From Oceaniferula flava (GTDB lineage: Bacteria > Verrucomicrobiota > Verrucomicrobiia > Verrucomicrobiales > Akkermansiaceae), in the NCBI RefSeq assembly GCF_016811075.1, contig NZ_JAFBGL010000003.1, positions 339,995 through 403,994 of the forward strand: 64,000 bases of DNA, in the 5' to 3' direction. The notes under the pieces are model-generated. The model ran no database searches. It had not been told where the DNA came from and was given only the letters and a program-made list of their open reading frames with translations. Position 1 is the first letter of the stretch. Every line of letters starts with the position of its first letter. This document shows, piece by piece, positions 51,330 through 59,649 of the stretch. Both the position numbers and the translations under genes were made by a program.

Positions 51330-52197
51330 TTAAAGCGAAGCCTGCGAGCGATAAGAGCCCGAGCGACGAGGGCTCAGGCACGGTGACCAAGGTGAGCGAC
51401 TCACCATCGACGGCCAGCAGGGCGTTGATTTCCGTGATGTAATTGGGCACGAAGGTGGCTCCGGAATAACGAGGGTCGCCACCAGAGGCCGGATTGTTGA
51501 ACCAATTCACACCAGTAAGCACGAGATCGGAACCAACCGTGGTGAATAGCGGAGCTCCTGAGTCACCTCCGATCAGATAAGCTTCGTCGGCCCCTAGGCT
51601 TTCGGGCGAAAAGGCGTCGTCGTCAAAGGTGATGGCATCGCCCACAGTTGGGAAGTCGCTGAAGGAACCGAAGCCGTCCAGTTCATTGCGTCCCACCCGA
51701 AACGAAGTGGTGCTGGCTCCTGCATCACGGCCAACGACGTAGGCCTCGCGGTCTGAGTAGACCGATGAGCCGAAGGTTAACGAAGTCGTCGGTGTCGCGG
51801 AAATGGCGTAGATGGCGACAGTCGGCCCCGGTGCTGAGCTCAATTTGCCAATGACGAGATCTGTGCTGCCGACCTGGGTGATGCTGAGGACTTCGCGGGT
51901 GACCGTGCTTCCAGCTGGATTGTTATCGGTGTGGAAAACGATATCGTTTCCTACAGTGGGCGCTGCGTGTTCGGCGGAGATGAAATAAGTTGATGAAATC
52001 ATCGTTGCCCATCGGTAGCTGCCACCGTTCTCGATACCGACGCCAGACCAATCCTGAGTCGCACCGATGAATGCTGCGTCGTTGGTGAAGCGGTGGTGGG
52101 AGGCCGATGAATAGGTCTCCAAACTGAGCGCCGCGGGCAGGGAAACCGTGGAAATGATGAGCAGGCTGGAGGCGATCGAGAGTGTGGTGTGTGACAT
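51307..52197 (-). CDS. PEP-CTERM trypsin-like serine protease
   Basis: From the Met at 52197 (MSHTTLSIASSLLIISTVSLPAALS) the protein of 296 residues has a signal peptide, a chymotrypsin-like domain with all three catalytic residues in order, His77 (ISAEHAAP), Asp113 (STDLVIGKL) and Ser213 (GGDSGAPLF), and a C-terminal PEP-CTERM signal VPEPSSLGLLSLAGFALITRRKLR. The fold is followed by a linker of about 60 residues. It is therefore probably an extracytoplasmic protease tethered by the exosortase system. The gene overlaps the 3' end of dxr by 23 bases on the other strand. An extra 20-residue N-terminal frame is not needed. Confidence 0.9.
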   Translation of the reverse strand: MSHTTLSIASSLLIISTVSLPAALSLETYSSASHHRFTNDAAFIGATQDWSGVGIENGGSYRWATMISSTYFISAEHAAPTVGNDIVFHTDNNPAGSTVTREVLSITQVGSTDLVIGKLSSAPGPTVAIYAISATPTTSLTFGSSVYSDREAYVVGRDAGASTTSFRVGRNELDGFGSFSDFPTVGDAITFDDDAFSPESLGADEAYLIGGDSGAPLFTTVGSDLVLTGVNWFNNPASGGDPRYSGATFVPNYITEINALLAVDGESLTLVTVPEPSSLGLLSLAGFALITRRKLR

Positions 52198-52291
52198 AGC
52201 GAAGGGTGAGGAATGAGCGTTGTGTTGATCAGACGAATGAAACTCGGTGCTATGCATTTCTTAAATATGAAGCTCTTTAAAAGAGGTTCTG

Positions 52292-53176
52292 CTAGCGTGG
52301 TCTGGCGATTAAAATGCCGGCGTGTTTTTTAAATTTGTGCAAATAGCCGGACACGGTGCTATCGATCACGATTTTTTTATAGGTCGTGGAAGCATGCATG
52401 AACCTGGACCGTCCTTGGGCGTCCTTGATGACGATGCCTACGTGTGAGCAGTAGCCTCCGTCGTGGTGGCTGGCGATGCCAATGATGTCGCCATTTTGCA
52501 GGTGCTGCTCAATGCCCGCTACCTTGTGCTTGGGAACCATGTGAACCGGCATCTTGGTCAAGCGGGCCTCGTGGGCAGCCATACCTCGTCTGAGCTGCGG
52601 GTTGTGCTTCAAGTAGCGGTAGCTTTTCCACAAAATAGTCATTTCCTGGCACTTGTTGTTCATTTTCTGCGTAGGAAAACGCTTTGTCAGATCGAAAATA
52701 TTGCCCCGGCGATGGTTGTCTTGATACCACTCCGCGAGGTAGTGGATGCGATCGAGGTAGTTGCCGTTGCAGCGGCCACCGCGGTAGCGTGTCCACTCGA
52801 TTTGGCGCAGTAAATCTTGGGGCGTGTAGCGGCTCTTGGGGGTCTCCAGCATCCGACTGAACCCCAGGCAGGCTTCAAAAAATGTCCAGCAGTCCATGCC
52901 TGTGAAGTCTACCGACGGACTTTCGATGTGGTTGTCAATTTCCAGCGTGTAACTCTTATAGGGCAGCCCTTCCAGCTCCTTCGCCACCTTGACCATCCGA
53001 GAGTGCATGGGCAGGCGTCCCCATTGTTCTTTGACTGCCTTGTGTGCGATTTGTTGAAATTTAGCCTGCCCTTTGAAGGTTTTGGATAGCGGCAAGTGCG
53101 GGGCGGCTTGGGCTGAAAATGACCAAGACAAGAGGATGAAGAAGGTAAGAAAAAGTCGACGCATCATCTCAACCAT
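52292..53176 (-). CDS. DUF1460 amidase-like protein
   Basis: The 294-residue protein has a signal peptide (MMRRLFLTFFILLSWSFSAQAA) and the DUF1460 / NlpC-like amidase features: DFTGMDCWTFFEACLGFSRM with the nucleophile Cys, QIEWTRYRGGR, LQNGDIIGIASHHDGGYCSHVGIVI with the His, and FMHASTTYKKIVIDSTVSGYL. Family members cleave N-acetylmuramoyl-L-alanine bonds in peptidoglycan. The start could be any of Met at 53176, 53167 or 53164. It precedes the PEP-CTERM protease by 94 bases on the same strand but has no proven link. Confidence 0.85.
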   Translation of the reverse strand: MVEMMRRLFLTFFILLSWSFSAQAAPHLPLSKTFKGQAKFQQIAHKAVKEQWGRLPMHSRMVKVAKELEGLPYKSYTLEIDNHIESPSVDFTGMDCWTFFEACLGFSRMLETPKSRYTPQDLLRQIEWTRYRGGRCNGNYLDRIHYLAEWYQDNHRRGNIFDLTKRFPTQKMNNKCQEMTILWKSYRYLKHNPQLRRGMAAHEARLTKMPVHMVPKHKVAGIEQHLQNGDIIGIASHHDGGYCSHVGIVIKDAQGRSRFMHASTTYKKIVIDSTVSGYLHKFKKHAGILIARPR

Positions 53177-53310
53177 AACGTCATTTGCTTCCGACGAAAA
53201 TCGAAAACCACAGAATTTGTGATAGTTAAGTGATTGCTAAGTTTAAAGTTTCAATTAATTAGAAGTCAACCTCAGCAAGGAATGCTGGGCTTGCAGCAAA
53301 CCCCAAGCGC

Positions 53311-53679
53311 ATGAAGGTTCCATCCTCTCACTCACTCCGCCACCGCGGATTCACTTTAGTTGAAATCACTTTTACCGTGGCTGTGTTGCTGACTCTTGTG
53401 GCGATTACCATGACAGTTTCCCATGGCTATGTGCAGCAGGCTCAGCGAGCTGGCTGTGTGATGAATCAGGACACTATTCGCACCGTGCTAACGGCTCATG
53501 CCAATCTCACGGAGGAATCATTCGAGGCGGGCGTGGACTACTATGATTCTGAGGAAACGCGCGACTTATTTAGCAACCTCCCGTTATGCCCACAGGGAGG
53601 TCAATATTCCGCTAAACTCGATGCGGCTGGTGAAAACCTGGTGGTGACCTGTGACTTGCACGGTGAGGAACTTGAATAA
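53311..53679 (+). CDS. Type II secretion/type IV pilus pseudopilin-like protein
   Basis: The 122-residue protein has a short basic leader and the prepilin motif RGFTLVEITFTVAVLLTLVAITMTVS, with Gly at -1 and Glu at +5, so it should be cleaved by a prepilin peptidase and assembled into a filament. The rest has a Cys pair (AGCVM and LPLCP; a further VTCDL) and an acidic end, a globular domain of about 80 residues. It is separate from the ATPase/platform genes at 33-36 kb, as is common in this phylum. Confidence 0.9.
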   Translation: MKVPSSHSLRHRGFTLVEITFTVAVLLTLVAITMTVSHGYVQQAQRAGCVMNQDTIRTVLTAHANLTEESFEAGVDYYDSEETRDLFSNLPLCPQGGQYSAKLDAAGENLVVTCDLHGEELE

Positions 53680-53784
53680 TTAAAGAGGCGAGTGTGGTAA
53701 CCCAGATTCCCCAGCGAATGCTCTTGCCCGTGGGTGCTCGGCTCACTAGCTTCGCGTGGCTCCGATAGCGGGCTGATTGAAATC

Positions 53785-54639
53785 ATGGAAATCTGGAAGG
53801 CAATTATCGTGGGCGTCGTGCAGGGGCTGGCTGAGTTTTTACCCATCTCCTCGTCCGGACATATCGTCTTGACCCAATTTTTACTGGGAATGCGCCCTTT
53901 TCCAGAGGGTGGCGAAGGTGATATCGTGTTTGAGGTTATCCTGCACTTGGGAACGCTGATGAGCGTGTTGGTGTATTTTTGGCGTCGACTGTGGAATATG
54001 ACCCGCTCGCTCTGGACCAAGGACCTGGAAGAAGAGCGTCGCTGGATCTGGCTGCTAGGTCTGGCCACTTTGCCTGCTGTGGTGTTGGTCATTACGCCCA
54101 TCAATTTCGTGACCAATGCTGAAACAGGCGACCGAGAAAAGGTCACTCTCGGCGATATTTTCGAACGTGCTTACGATAATCCAGTGGTGGTTTCCTGTCT
54201 TCTGCTTGTTACGGGTGCACTTCTGCTGGCTCCGAAAGTAATCCGAATCAAACAACGTCAGCTTGGTTGGAAAGGGGCTCTTGCCATGGGGATTGGCCAG
54301 GCAATTGCAATTCTGCCCGGCATTTCACGCAGTGGCTCATCGATCACTGCCGGATTAATAGCAGGGGTTGACGCCAAGAAAGCGGCGGAGTTTTCCTTTC
54401 TGATGTCAATTCCAGCTATTGCAGGGGCCGTGGTCTTTAAATTGGATGAGTTCAAAGAGAAGTTCACCAGCGATACCATGGTGCCGTATCTGGCAGGAGC
54501 GATCAGTGCTTTTGTGGTCGGAATTCTGGCCGTGGCGTTGGTAATGACCGCGATCAGGCGCGGTAAATTCCAGTATTTCGCCTACTACTGCTTCGCGGCT
54601 GGTATTTCCGGCATTCTTTATTTCTCGCTGGCCGGTTAG
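53785..54639 (+). CDS. uppP: Undecaprenyl-diphosphatase
   Basis: Recycles the lipid carrier of cell-wall synthesis. From the Met at 53785 (MEIWKAIIVGVVQGLAEFLPISSSGH) the 284-residue membrane protein has the two conserved sites: QGLAEFLPISSSGH (catalytic Glu/His region) and ILPGISRSGSSITAGL. About eight membrane helices are seen. The frame is open from 53734, but that region does not match the family. It starts 105 bases after the pseudopilin. Confidence 0.95.
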   Translation: MEIWKAIIVGVVQGLAEFLPISSSGHIVLTQFLLGMRPFPEGGEGDIVFEVILHLGTLMSVLVYFWRRLWNMTRSLWTKDLEEERRWIWLLGLATLPAVVLVITPINFVTNAETGDREKVTLGDIFERAYDNPVVVSCLLLVTGALLLAPKVIRIKQRQLGWKGALAMGIGQAIAILPGISRSGSSITAGLIAGVDAKKAAEFSFLMSIPAIAGAVVFKLDEFKEKFTSDTMVPYLAGAISAFVVGILAVALVMTAIRRGKFQYFAYYCFAAGISGILYFSLAG

Positions 54640-54902
54640 TTGCGCTGAGCAACATAGGCCACCCTGAGGATGGAGAGGCAGGCCTACTTGGCTGGAGGTC
54701 TTGTGAAGTCCTGCACTCGGAGATAGCTGGGCACTTCGAGAGATGGATGTGGTGAGAGAGTGTATCGCGCTCATTGACAAACTGGGCCGATCCCACCAAG
54801 TTCGTCCGCGCCCGTCGGAGGCTCGAAAAAGGATTGGCACCTGGCCCCGTGCCACCAGAACCTGATCAGACTGATAGCGGCTTGAATGGACTCTAACGAA
54901 TT

Positions 54903-55631
54903 ATGGCGAAGAAGAAAAAAAAGACAGTTCTGAGCACCGTCATCAGCATGGTGATTATCGCGGCGGTGATCTGGATGAAATACCAGGAAACGACCGACGC
55001 CAATATCCGCGAGGGCAAGGTCAGGGATAAGTCCGTAGAAATTACGGTTCCAGCCGAGCAGTCTGATACGTCGCTTACAAACTTGCTCAGCGTGGTGCAG
55101 CTCTCGTCGACTCAATTTGAGGTCTTGAAAAATTGTTCTCTAATCGATCACCGAGGCAATGACGGTGATAGTTTTCACGTGAAAACTGCCAAAGGTGAAG
55201 AGGAGGTTCGGCTGTATTTTGTGGATGCTCCGGAAAGTGCCGCCCGAACCTACGGCGGCGGGGAGAACAATTACGAACGGATCGCCCAGCAGGGAGCGGC
55301 CATGGGGGGACTGGACCAGAAGCAAACCACCCAGGTGGGTGTGGAGGCCAAGTTGTTCGCCAAAAAACTGCTCAAAGCCCGTCCTTTTACTATCGTGACT
55401 AAGCGTGAAAAAGTCTATCGATCCCACCGGATCTACGCCTATGTCATTGTTGAGTGGGAGGGTGAAAAACGTTATCTGCATGAACTGCTGGTGGCCCACG
55501 GACTGGGGCGGATCCATACCAAGCCGATGACCATGCCCGACAATACCTCCGGCTCGCGCCAACGTGATCGCTTGAAAACGATTGAGAACTATGCCAAGTC
55601 GAAAGACTACGGAGCGTGGGGCGCCCATTAA
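54903..55631 (+). CDS. Thermonuclease (SNase-like) family protein
   Basis: The 242-residue protein has a basic N-terminus and one membrane helix (LSTVISMVIIAAVIWMKY), then an SNase fold from about residue 90: DGDSFHVKTAKGEEEVRLYFVDAPES with the Asp and Arg, a middle insertion (ARTYGGGENNYERIAQQG), VGVEAKLFAKKLL with the Glu, and VYRSHRIYAYVIVEWEG with the second Arg. It likely acts as a membrane-bound, extracytoplasmic nuclease. The insertion of about 25 residues before the Glu helix is longer than in staphylococcal nuclease. hisF follows after 55 bases. Confidence 0.85.
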   Translation: MAKKKKKTVLSTVISMVIIAAVIWMKYQETTDANIREGKVRDKSVEITVPAEQSDTSLTNLLSVVQLSSTQFEVLKNCSLIDHRGNDGDSFHVKTAKGEEEVRLYFVDAPESAARTYGGGENNYERIAQQGAAMGGLDQKQTTQVGVEAKLFAKKLLKARPFTIVTKREKVYRSHRIYAYVIVEWEGEKRYLHELLVAHGLGRIHTKPMTMPDNTSGSRQRDRLKTIENYAKSKDYGAWGAH

Positions 55632-55686
55632 TCTACCGAGAAGCTCAAACTTCCGAATCTGAACCGATCAATCTAAATATTTTCCC

Positions 55687-56445
55687 ATGTTAGCTAAAAG
55701 AATCATTCCCTGTCTTGATGTCACCGATGGCCGCGTGGTCAAGGGCACCAATTTTGTCGATCTCCGCGATGCTGGCGATCCTGTCGAGTGCGCTGTGGCC
55801 TATAACGATCAGGAGGCGGACGAACTGGTATTTCTCGATATCACCGCCTCATCGGACGAGCGCAAGACCATGGTTGATGTGGTCCGCCGCACCGCCGAGA
55901 AATGCTTCATCCCGCTCACCGTGGGGGGAGGAATTCGCAGCGTGGAAGACATGCGTGAAATGCTTTTGGCTGGGGCTGATAAAGTGGGTATCAACACCGC
56001 AGCGGTGACCCGACCCGAACTGATCAATGAAGGCGCCACCGCTTTTGGGAACCAGTGCATTGTCGTTGCTATCGATGCCAAACGAGAGGGCCCTGGAAAA
56101 TGGGGAGTCTACACCCATGGAGGCCGTAATCCGGTGGGACTGGATGCCGTCGAATGGGCCAAGGAATGCGCCAGCCGCGGTGCCGGGGAGATTCTGCTCA
56201 CCAGCATGGATTCTGATGGCACTAAGGCAGGTTACGATATTGAACTGACCCGTGCGGTCAGCGAAGCGGTGAATATTCCGGTGATTGCCTCCGGCGGGGC
56301 AGGGAACCTGCAGCACATGGTGGACGTCTTGAAGGATGGCAAAGCGGATGCCGTGCTGGCTGCCAGTATTTTCCACTTTGGGGAACACACCGTCGCTGAA
56401 GCCAAAGAACTTTTTGCCGAGCAAGACATCCCCGTTAGGCGTTAA
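55687..56445 (+). CDS. hisF: Imidazole glycerol phosphate synthase cyclase subunit
   Basis: Makes IGP and AICAR in histidine synthesis, together with HisH. The 252-residue TIM barrel starts [20 protein letters not shown] with the first catalytic Asp (CLDV) and has the second in [10 protein letters not shown]. Phosphate sites VGGGIRS and IASGGAGNL are present. Length is typical. The rest of the his operon is not nearby; the neighbours are a nuclease and a tRNA. Confidence 0.97.
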   Translation: MLAKRIIPCLDVTDGRVVKGTNFVDLRDAGDPVECAVAYNDQEADELVFLDITASSDERKTMVDVVRRTAEKCFIPLTVGGGIRSVEDMREMLLAGADKVGINTAAVTRPELINEGATAFGNQCIVVAIDAKREGPGKWGVYTHGGRNPVGLDAVEWAKECASRGAGEILLTSMDSDGTKAGYDIELTRAVSEAVNIPVIASGGAGNLQHMVDVLKDGKADAVLAASIFHFGEHTVAEAKELFAEQDIPVRR

Positions 56446-56563
56446 TTACGGGCTGATGCAGGGCCGGCAATTAATGTGAAGAAAAGGGCAAAAAAAAACT
56501 TGCATCCAAGTGTCTGTCCCACTAGTTTGCGCCCGCCCTGAGGGAGACTCCAGGACACAAAGT

Positions 56564-56638
56564 GCGCGATTAGCTCAGTGGTAGAGCAATGCCTTGACAT
56601 GGCAGAGGTCACAAGTTCAAATCTTGTATTGCGCACCA
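56564..56638 (+). tRNA. tRNA-Val (anticodon GAC)
   Basis: Cloverleaf by eye: acceptor GCGCGAT / ATTGCGC, D-stem GCTC / GAGC with AGTGGTA loop, anticodon loop TTGACAT with GAC at its centre, T-stem ACAAG / CTTGT with TTCAAAT, discriminator A and encoded CCA. The first pair of the anticodon stem is A-G. It is a single tRNA after hisF, closed by a long hairpin. The 120-residue antisense frame across it is spurious. Confidence 0.93.
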
Positions 56639-56645
56639 TCTTTAA

Positions 56646-56684
56646 CAGGGAGTTATGGGAAACCATAACTCCCTGATTCTTTTT
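56646..56684 (+). terminator. Terminator after tRNA-Val
   Basis: Perfect 13-base stem CAGGGAGTTATGG / CCATAACTCCCTG closed by a GAAA tetraloop, then ATTC and five T. It lies 7 bases past the CCA end. Confidence 0.92.
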
Positions 56685-57128
56685 AGGCATCACATGCGAC
56701 ATACGTGCAGATGATCGCTCACGAAGGCTCGATGGATGGGGTGTCGACAATTCCACCTTCGCTTGATTAAACGCAGAAAATTGCTCAAACGGTAGCGTTT
56801 CCAATTTATCAAGGGTTCTAAATTAGCCGTTTTTCTCCACTTTCAAGGGGCTGGTTTTATTTCTTAACGTATTCAGAAGGTTAAGAATGGTGTTAGATTA
56901 AAACTATTTTATCTGCCTGAAAGACTTCGTCTCTGAACGCGAAAAATCAGGGGCCTGAGGGGGGCTTCAATCCTATGCGGTATGAAATATTACAAGAAAT
57001 CTGAATATTTGCCTTTCGAGCATTGATGAAACTTGAAGATATTCAGCCTTGGTTAAGCAATGACTAAAGGGTGTCAGAGGCCTTTTTCATGAGGGTAATT
57101 TGGAGTGGAACCCACCCCAAAAACCAAC
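56685..57128. other. Intergenic region upstream of a PEP-CTERM gene
   Basis: About 440 bases without a supported gene. An exact 8-base inverted repeat TTCTTAAC / GTTAAGAA with an 11-base loop (56861-56887) lies near its centre and could be an operator or attenuator-like hairpin. The rest is AT-rich and shows no clear promoter. Confidence 0.5.
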
Positions 57129-57737
57129 ATGAATATTAAACAACATTGTTTTGCCATCACGGCCTTAGCATTGTCTGCCACGGCCTCTTCAATCAGCGCT
57201 CAGACCGTTAGCACTACTTTCACAGGTGTCTCTCCAGGATTGACTCTTAACGGAACTTTCGATGGGGCTAACGTGGAGTCTCTGAACTCAGGCGTCATGC
57301 AGTTCGATGATTTCGAGGCCTTCTGCGTTGATCCCTATCAGAATATCTCTGTGAATCAGACTCTGACCTACGCTCAGGAACTGACCTTTTCAAATCCAGC
57401 CACCAGTGATGCCATTGCTCGCTTGGTAGGCAACTACTACACATCCGGTCAGTCGTCCCAAGAAGCCGCAGCCACACAGTGGGCAATCTGGGAAGTGGTG
57501 ATCGATGGAGTCAGCTCTGCCAATCTGAGTGACGGAAATAACCGCGTTTATAACACAGCTACAGCCAGCCTGGCTGAATCCTACTTGAATGACCTCGATA
57601 ACATGACCGCTGCCGATGTGGTCTACCTGACAAATAAGAAATACCAGGACGTTGTCACCGTTGTTCCTGAACCATCCTCTCTGGCACTGCTGGGACTCGG
57701 CGTGGTAGGATTCATCCTGCGTCGCAAGCGTGCCTAA
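57129..57737 (+). CDS. PEP-CTERM protein with a thioester-like Cys/Gln signature
   Basis: From the Met at 57129 (MNIKQHCFAITALALSATASSISAQ) the 202-residue protein has a signal peptide, a compact domain and a C-terminal PEP-CTERM signal VPEPSSLALLGLGVVGFILRRKRA. The domain has FCVDPYQN with Cys66 and ATQWAIWEV with Gln117, which resemble the two halves of the Cys-Gln thioester motif of surface thioester-domain proteins, but the spacing of 51 residues is short and I cannot verify a bond. Without that, it is a PEP-CTERM protein of unknown function. A perfect 20-base-stem hairpin follows. Confidence 0.83.
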   Translation: MNIKQHCFAITALALSATASSISAQTVSTTFTGVSPGLTLNGTFDGANVESLNSGVMQFDDFEAFCVDPYQNISVNQTLTYAQELTFSNPATSDAIARLVGNYYTSGQSSQEAAATQWAIWEVVIDGVSSANLSDGNNRVYNTATASLAESYLNDLDNMTAADVVYLTNKKYQDVVTVVPEPSSLALLGLGVVGFILRRKRA

Positions 57738-57759
57738 GCTACGAGACGGCATCAATTTT

Positions 57760-57804
57760 AAACAAATCACCCCGTGGAGCAGGTCTCCACGGGGTGATTT
57801 GTTT
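57760..57804. terminator. Bidirectional terminator between convergent genes
   Basis: Perfect 20-base stem (57760-57779 with 57785-57804) with loop CAGGT. The stem edges are A-rich on the left and T-rich on the right, so it can end transcription from the PEP-CTERM gene and from the DUF5069 gene. Confidence 0.9.
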
Positions 57805-57855
57805 TAGTGGTTATGGCAAGTGCTTTGCCATGATTCGGGAATTGATCTTCCTAAC

Positions 57856-58308
57856 TTAGATACGACCTTCTTCAAGGTCATAGACATCGAACCAGACGTA
57901 GACTGGACGGTGTTTTGGCACGTATTCTTCGATGTAATCTTCGAGAAACTCTTGAAGGTTTTCCGGCATGTCAGAGATGGATTTGTAGCGGAGGCTGTTG
58001 TTCCATTTGACGATTTCCACTTTTTCGCGCTTCTTGGCGTTTTCTTGGATGTAATCGGCGACTTCAGCATCGGTGGCACCTTCGGCAACGAATGCTTTGA
58101 ATTTATCCGCATCAAGCTCGGTGAAATCGAAAAAGACCTGATCGAGTGGGCAATCGTAGTGATACTCATCGGCGGTGCCTGCAATCACGGCACGACACTT
58201 GTCCAGTGTGCGAGTTGCGACAACATAGCCGGCAATGGTCTCACGCGGGCTGCGTGGAAATTCTTTCGAGAGATCTTTGGCGAGTAGTTTGACTTTTTCG
58301 TTAGACAT
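57856..58308 (-). CDS. DUF5069 family protein
   Basis: The 150-residue soluble protein has the DUF5069 start LAKDLSKEFPRSPRETIAGYVVATRTLDKCRAVIAGTADEYHYDCPLDQVFFDF and later WNNSLRYKSISDMPENLQEFLEDYI. No signal peptide or catalytic motif is obvious; the function of the family is unknown. It is monocistronic and convergent with the PEP-CTERM gene. Confidence 0.85.
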   Translation of the reverse strand: MSNEKVKLLAKDLSKEFPRSPRETIAGYVVATRTLDKCRAVIAGTADEYHYDCPLDQVFFDFTELDADKFKAFVAEGATDAEVADYIQENAKKREKVEIVKWNNSLRYKSISDMPENLQEFLEDYIEEYVPKHRPVYVWFDVYDLEEGRI

Positions 58309-58577
58309 GATGCGACTATCCGATGGGATTGGCTATTGTCAAATTTCAGGTCAAAATGGTCGATTTTCGGAATGCTATATGCCGATTCTCTAGTTCCACG
58401 GACCACGAGGCTGTAGCACTCATCGAGTGCATGACGGCTGACGTAGACGAGTTGAAAATAGGGGGGGGAGTCACCCTGTTTACAGTGTATGCCGTGATTC
58501 TAAGGCCTGGTGACTTCTTGGGCCAAGCCATCGGGGCATTTGGCTAGTTTTAAAATATGCTCAAAAGCATGGGTTAA

Positions 58578-58616
58578 TGCGGGGGCACAACACACACACA
58601 ACAGGTGGCCCCCGCA
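58578..58616 (-). repeat. GC-rich hairpin with a CA-repeat loop
   Basis: Stem TGCGGGGGCAC / GTGGCCCCCGCA (one bulge) around a loop of CA repeats. It lies 60-100 bases past the VWA gene stop on the minus strand, without a T-run. It may act as a terminator or be a small repeat element. Confidence 0.45.
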
Positions 58617-58625
58617 CTAACTTGG

Positions 58626-58672
58626 TTTTCCGGCTGAAGCTGTTATACCTTGGGGGCTTACAGCCGGGAAAA
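58626..58672 (-). terminator. Hairpin directly after the VWA gene
   Basis: Stem TTTTCCGGCTGAAGC / GCTTACAGCCGGGAAAA with two bulges, starting 4 bases past the stop. On the minus strand the A/T-rich stem ends may serve as a terminator, though a clean T-run is missing. Confidence 0.55.
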
Positions 58673-58675
58673 TGT

Positions 58676-59353
58676 TTAGTTCTTAAATTTCTGCGTCTCC
58701 TCGCTCACGATCTTTGCCAGCGGAGTCACACTGTCATAGAGATCCTGCTTTTCGAGACTGCCTTGCGCGAGTTTGCGGCTCGCTCTGATCTTGCGGGAGT
58801 AGCTGGACGCCGCGGCATTGGTTCCAGCGGTGTCGTGGTTCACAATCGAGGCATTACCAGGATCGATCCCGTAGTCACAGGCCGTTGTTATGGCATCTTC
58901 GTGGGCTCCAAGGAAGAGAAATTTCCACCCGTAATGATTTGTCTGATGCCGGATCATTTGTCTGATCTGCTGCTCCGTGTAATCAGTGGAGGCGTTTTCG
59001 TAGCCATCGGTGTAGATCGCCACGATGACTTGGGCAGGACGGTCTTTTTCCGCTGTGATAGCAAGCTGTTTACCAATGTGATCGATGCTGCGCCCGATGG
59101 CATCAAGCAAGGCGGTGCAGCCACGAGGGACATAACTGCTGGCGTCGAGCGGGCGAACTTCGCAAATCGGTGAGCGGTCGGCATGGAGTTGATATTCATC
59201 ATCGAAGAGCACTAGGGAAAAGGTAGCTTCTCCAGGCGTATCCTGCTGTTCCCTCAGGAAGCTGTTAAAACCTGTAATGGCAGGTTCGCAGAGCGATTGC
59301 ATGGAGCCTGAGCGATCGAGGATGTAGGCAATTTCAGTGAGGTTTTGGTTCAT
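58676..59353 (-). CDS. von Willebrand factor A domain protein
   Basis: The 225-residue protein is almost only a VWA domain. The MIDAS metal site is DRSGSM (residues 13-18), with the second Thr loop in RGCTALLDAIG (near 79) and a third acidic loop IYTDGYENAS (near 113). The rest is alpha/beta with a Ser/Arg/Lys-rich C-terminus. No signal peptide is seen, so it is probably cytoplasmic. VWA domains in bacteria pair with AAA+ ATPases or act in metal stress; no such partner is adjacent. A 42-residue membrane peptide gene lies 40 bases upstream, and the WYL regulator is divergent. Confidence 0.85.
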   Translation of the reverse strand: MNQNLTEIAYILDRSGSMQSLCEPAITGFNSFLREQQDTPGEATFSLVLFDDEYQLHADRSPICEVRPLDASSYVPRGCTALLDAIGRSIDHIGKQLAITAEKDRPAQVIVAIYTDGYENASTDYTEQQIRQMIRHQTNHYGWKFLFLGAHEDAITTACDYGIDPGNASIVNHDTAGTNAAASSYSRKIRASRKLAQGSLEKQDLYDSVTPLAKIVSEETQKFKN

Positions 59354-59393
59354 GGTGGTTAAGAGGCAAAGGGGCTTCGATTACGTGGGCGGC

Positions 59394-59522
59394 TTAGAGC
59401 ACCCAGAGTTCAGCAAGTAGGCTCAGGGTTTTGGCAAGGAATCCGATGATGAGAAGACCGATCAGGGGCTCGGCGGTCAGCTCGAAAGCTCGGTCTAGGG
59501 TGCTCATGTTATATTTTTTCAT
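59394..59522 (-). CDS. Small membrane peptide (42 residues), candidate
   Basis: Too short for usual gene calls. The product MKKYNMSTLDRAFELTAEPL continues with a hydrophobic stretch (IGLLIIGFLAKTLSLLAELW) and ends VL. It has one predicted membrane helix. The stop lies 40 bases before the VWA start on the same strand, and its start is about 125 bases from the WYL regulator start, so the two minus-strand genes may form one transcript. No ribosome binding site is clear. Support comes from length, composition and position only. Confidence 0.45.
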   Translation of the reverse strand: MKKYNMSTLDRAFELTAEPLIGLLIIGFLAKTLSLLAELWVL

Positions 59523-59602
59523 ATCTTTAAGGTTTGCTAACAATGGAAACTTGCCGTATTTGGAAGGGGCGAATTAAACGACTGGTGATACTTTTTCATA
59601 AG

Positions 59603-59635
59603 GTGTCGATTTTTACCAGTATAAAAAAACGATAC
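59603..59635. promoter_or_regulatory. Candidate operator for the WYL regulator
   Basis: Imperfect inverted repeat GTGTCGATTTTT / AAAAAACGATAC (10 of 12 matches) with a 9-base centre, 15 bases before the WYL start and between the two divergent genes. Autoregulation by binding such a repeat is usual for WYL-type regulators. Confidence 0.5.
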
Positions 59636-59649
59636 ATTTGTAATTAACG

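Larger units (their letters stand above)
58309..58675. other. Intergenic region with two long imperfect hairpins
   Basis: About 367 bases between DUF5069 and the VWA gene. It carries hairpins at 58578-58616 and 58626-58672 but no supported gene; a 74-residue frame on the plus strand lacks family or start evidence. The region also holds the DUF5069 promoter. Confidence 0.5.

Noticed and set aside
54406..54855. 149-residue minus-strand frame after uppP
   Set aside because: Overlaps the end of uppP in antisense and shows no family signature.
56442..56804. 120-residue minus-strand frame with NTRFELVTSAMSRHCST
   Set aside because: It runs antisense through tRNA-Val and its terminator, a well-known false protein type.
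58323..58547. 74-residue plus-strand frame between DUF5069 and the VWA gene
   Set aside because: Lacks a start context and a known motif; the region is best explained as promoter plus hairpins.
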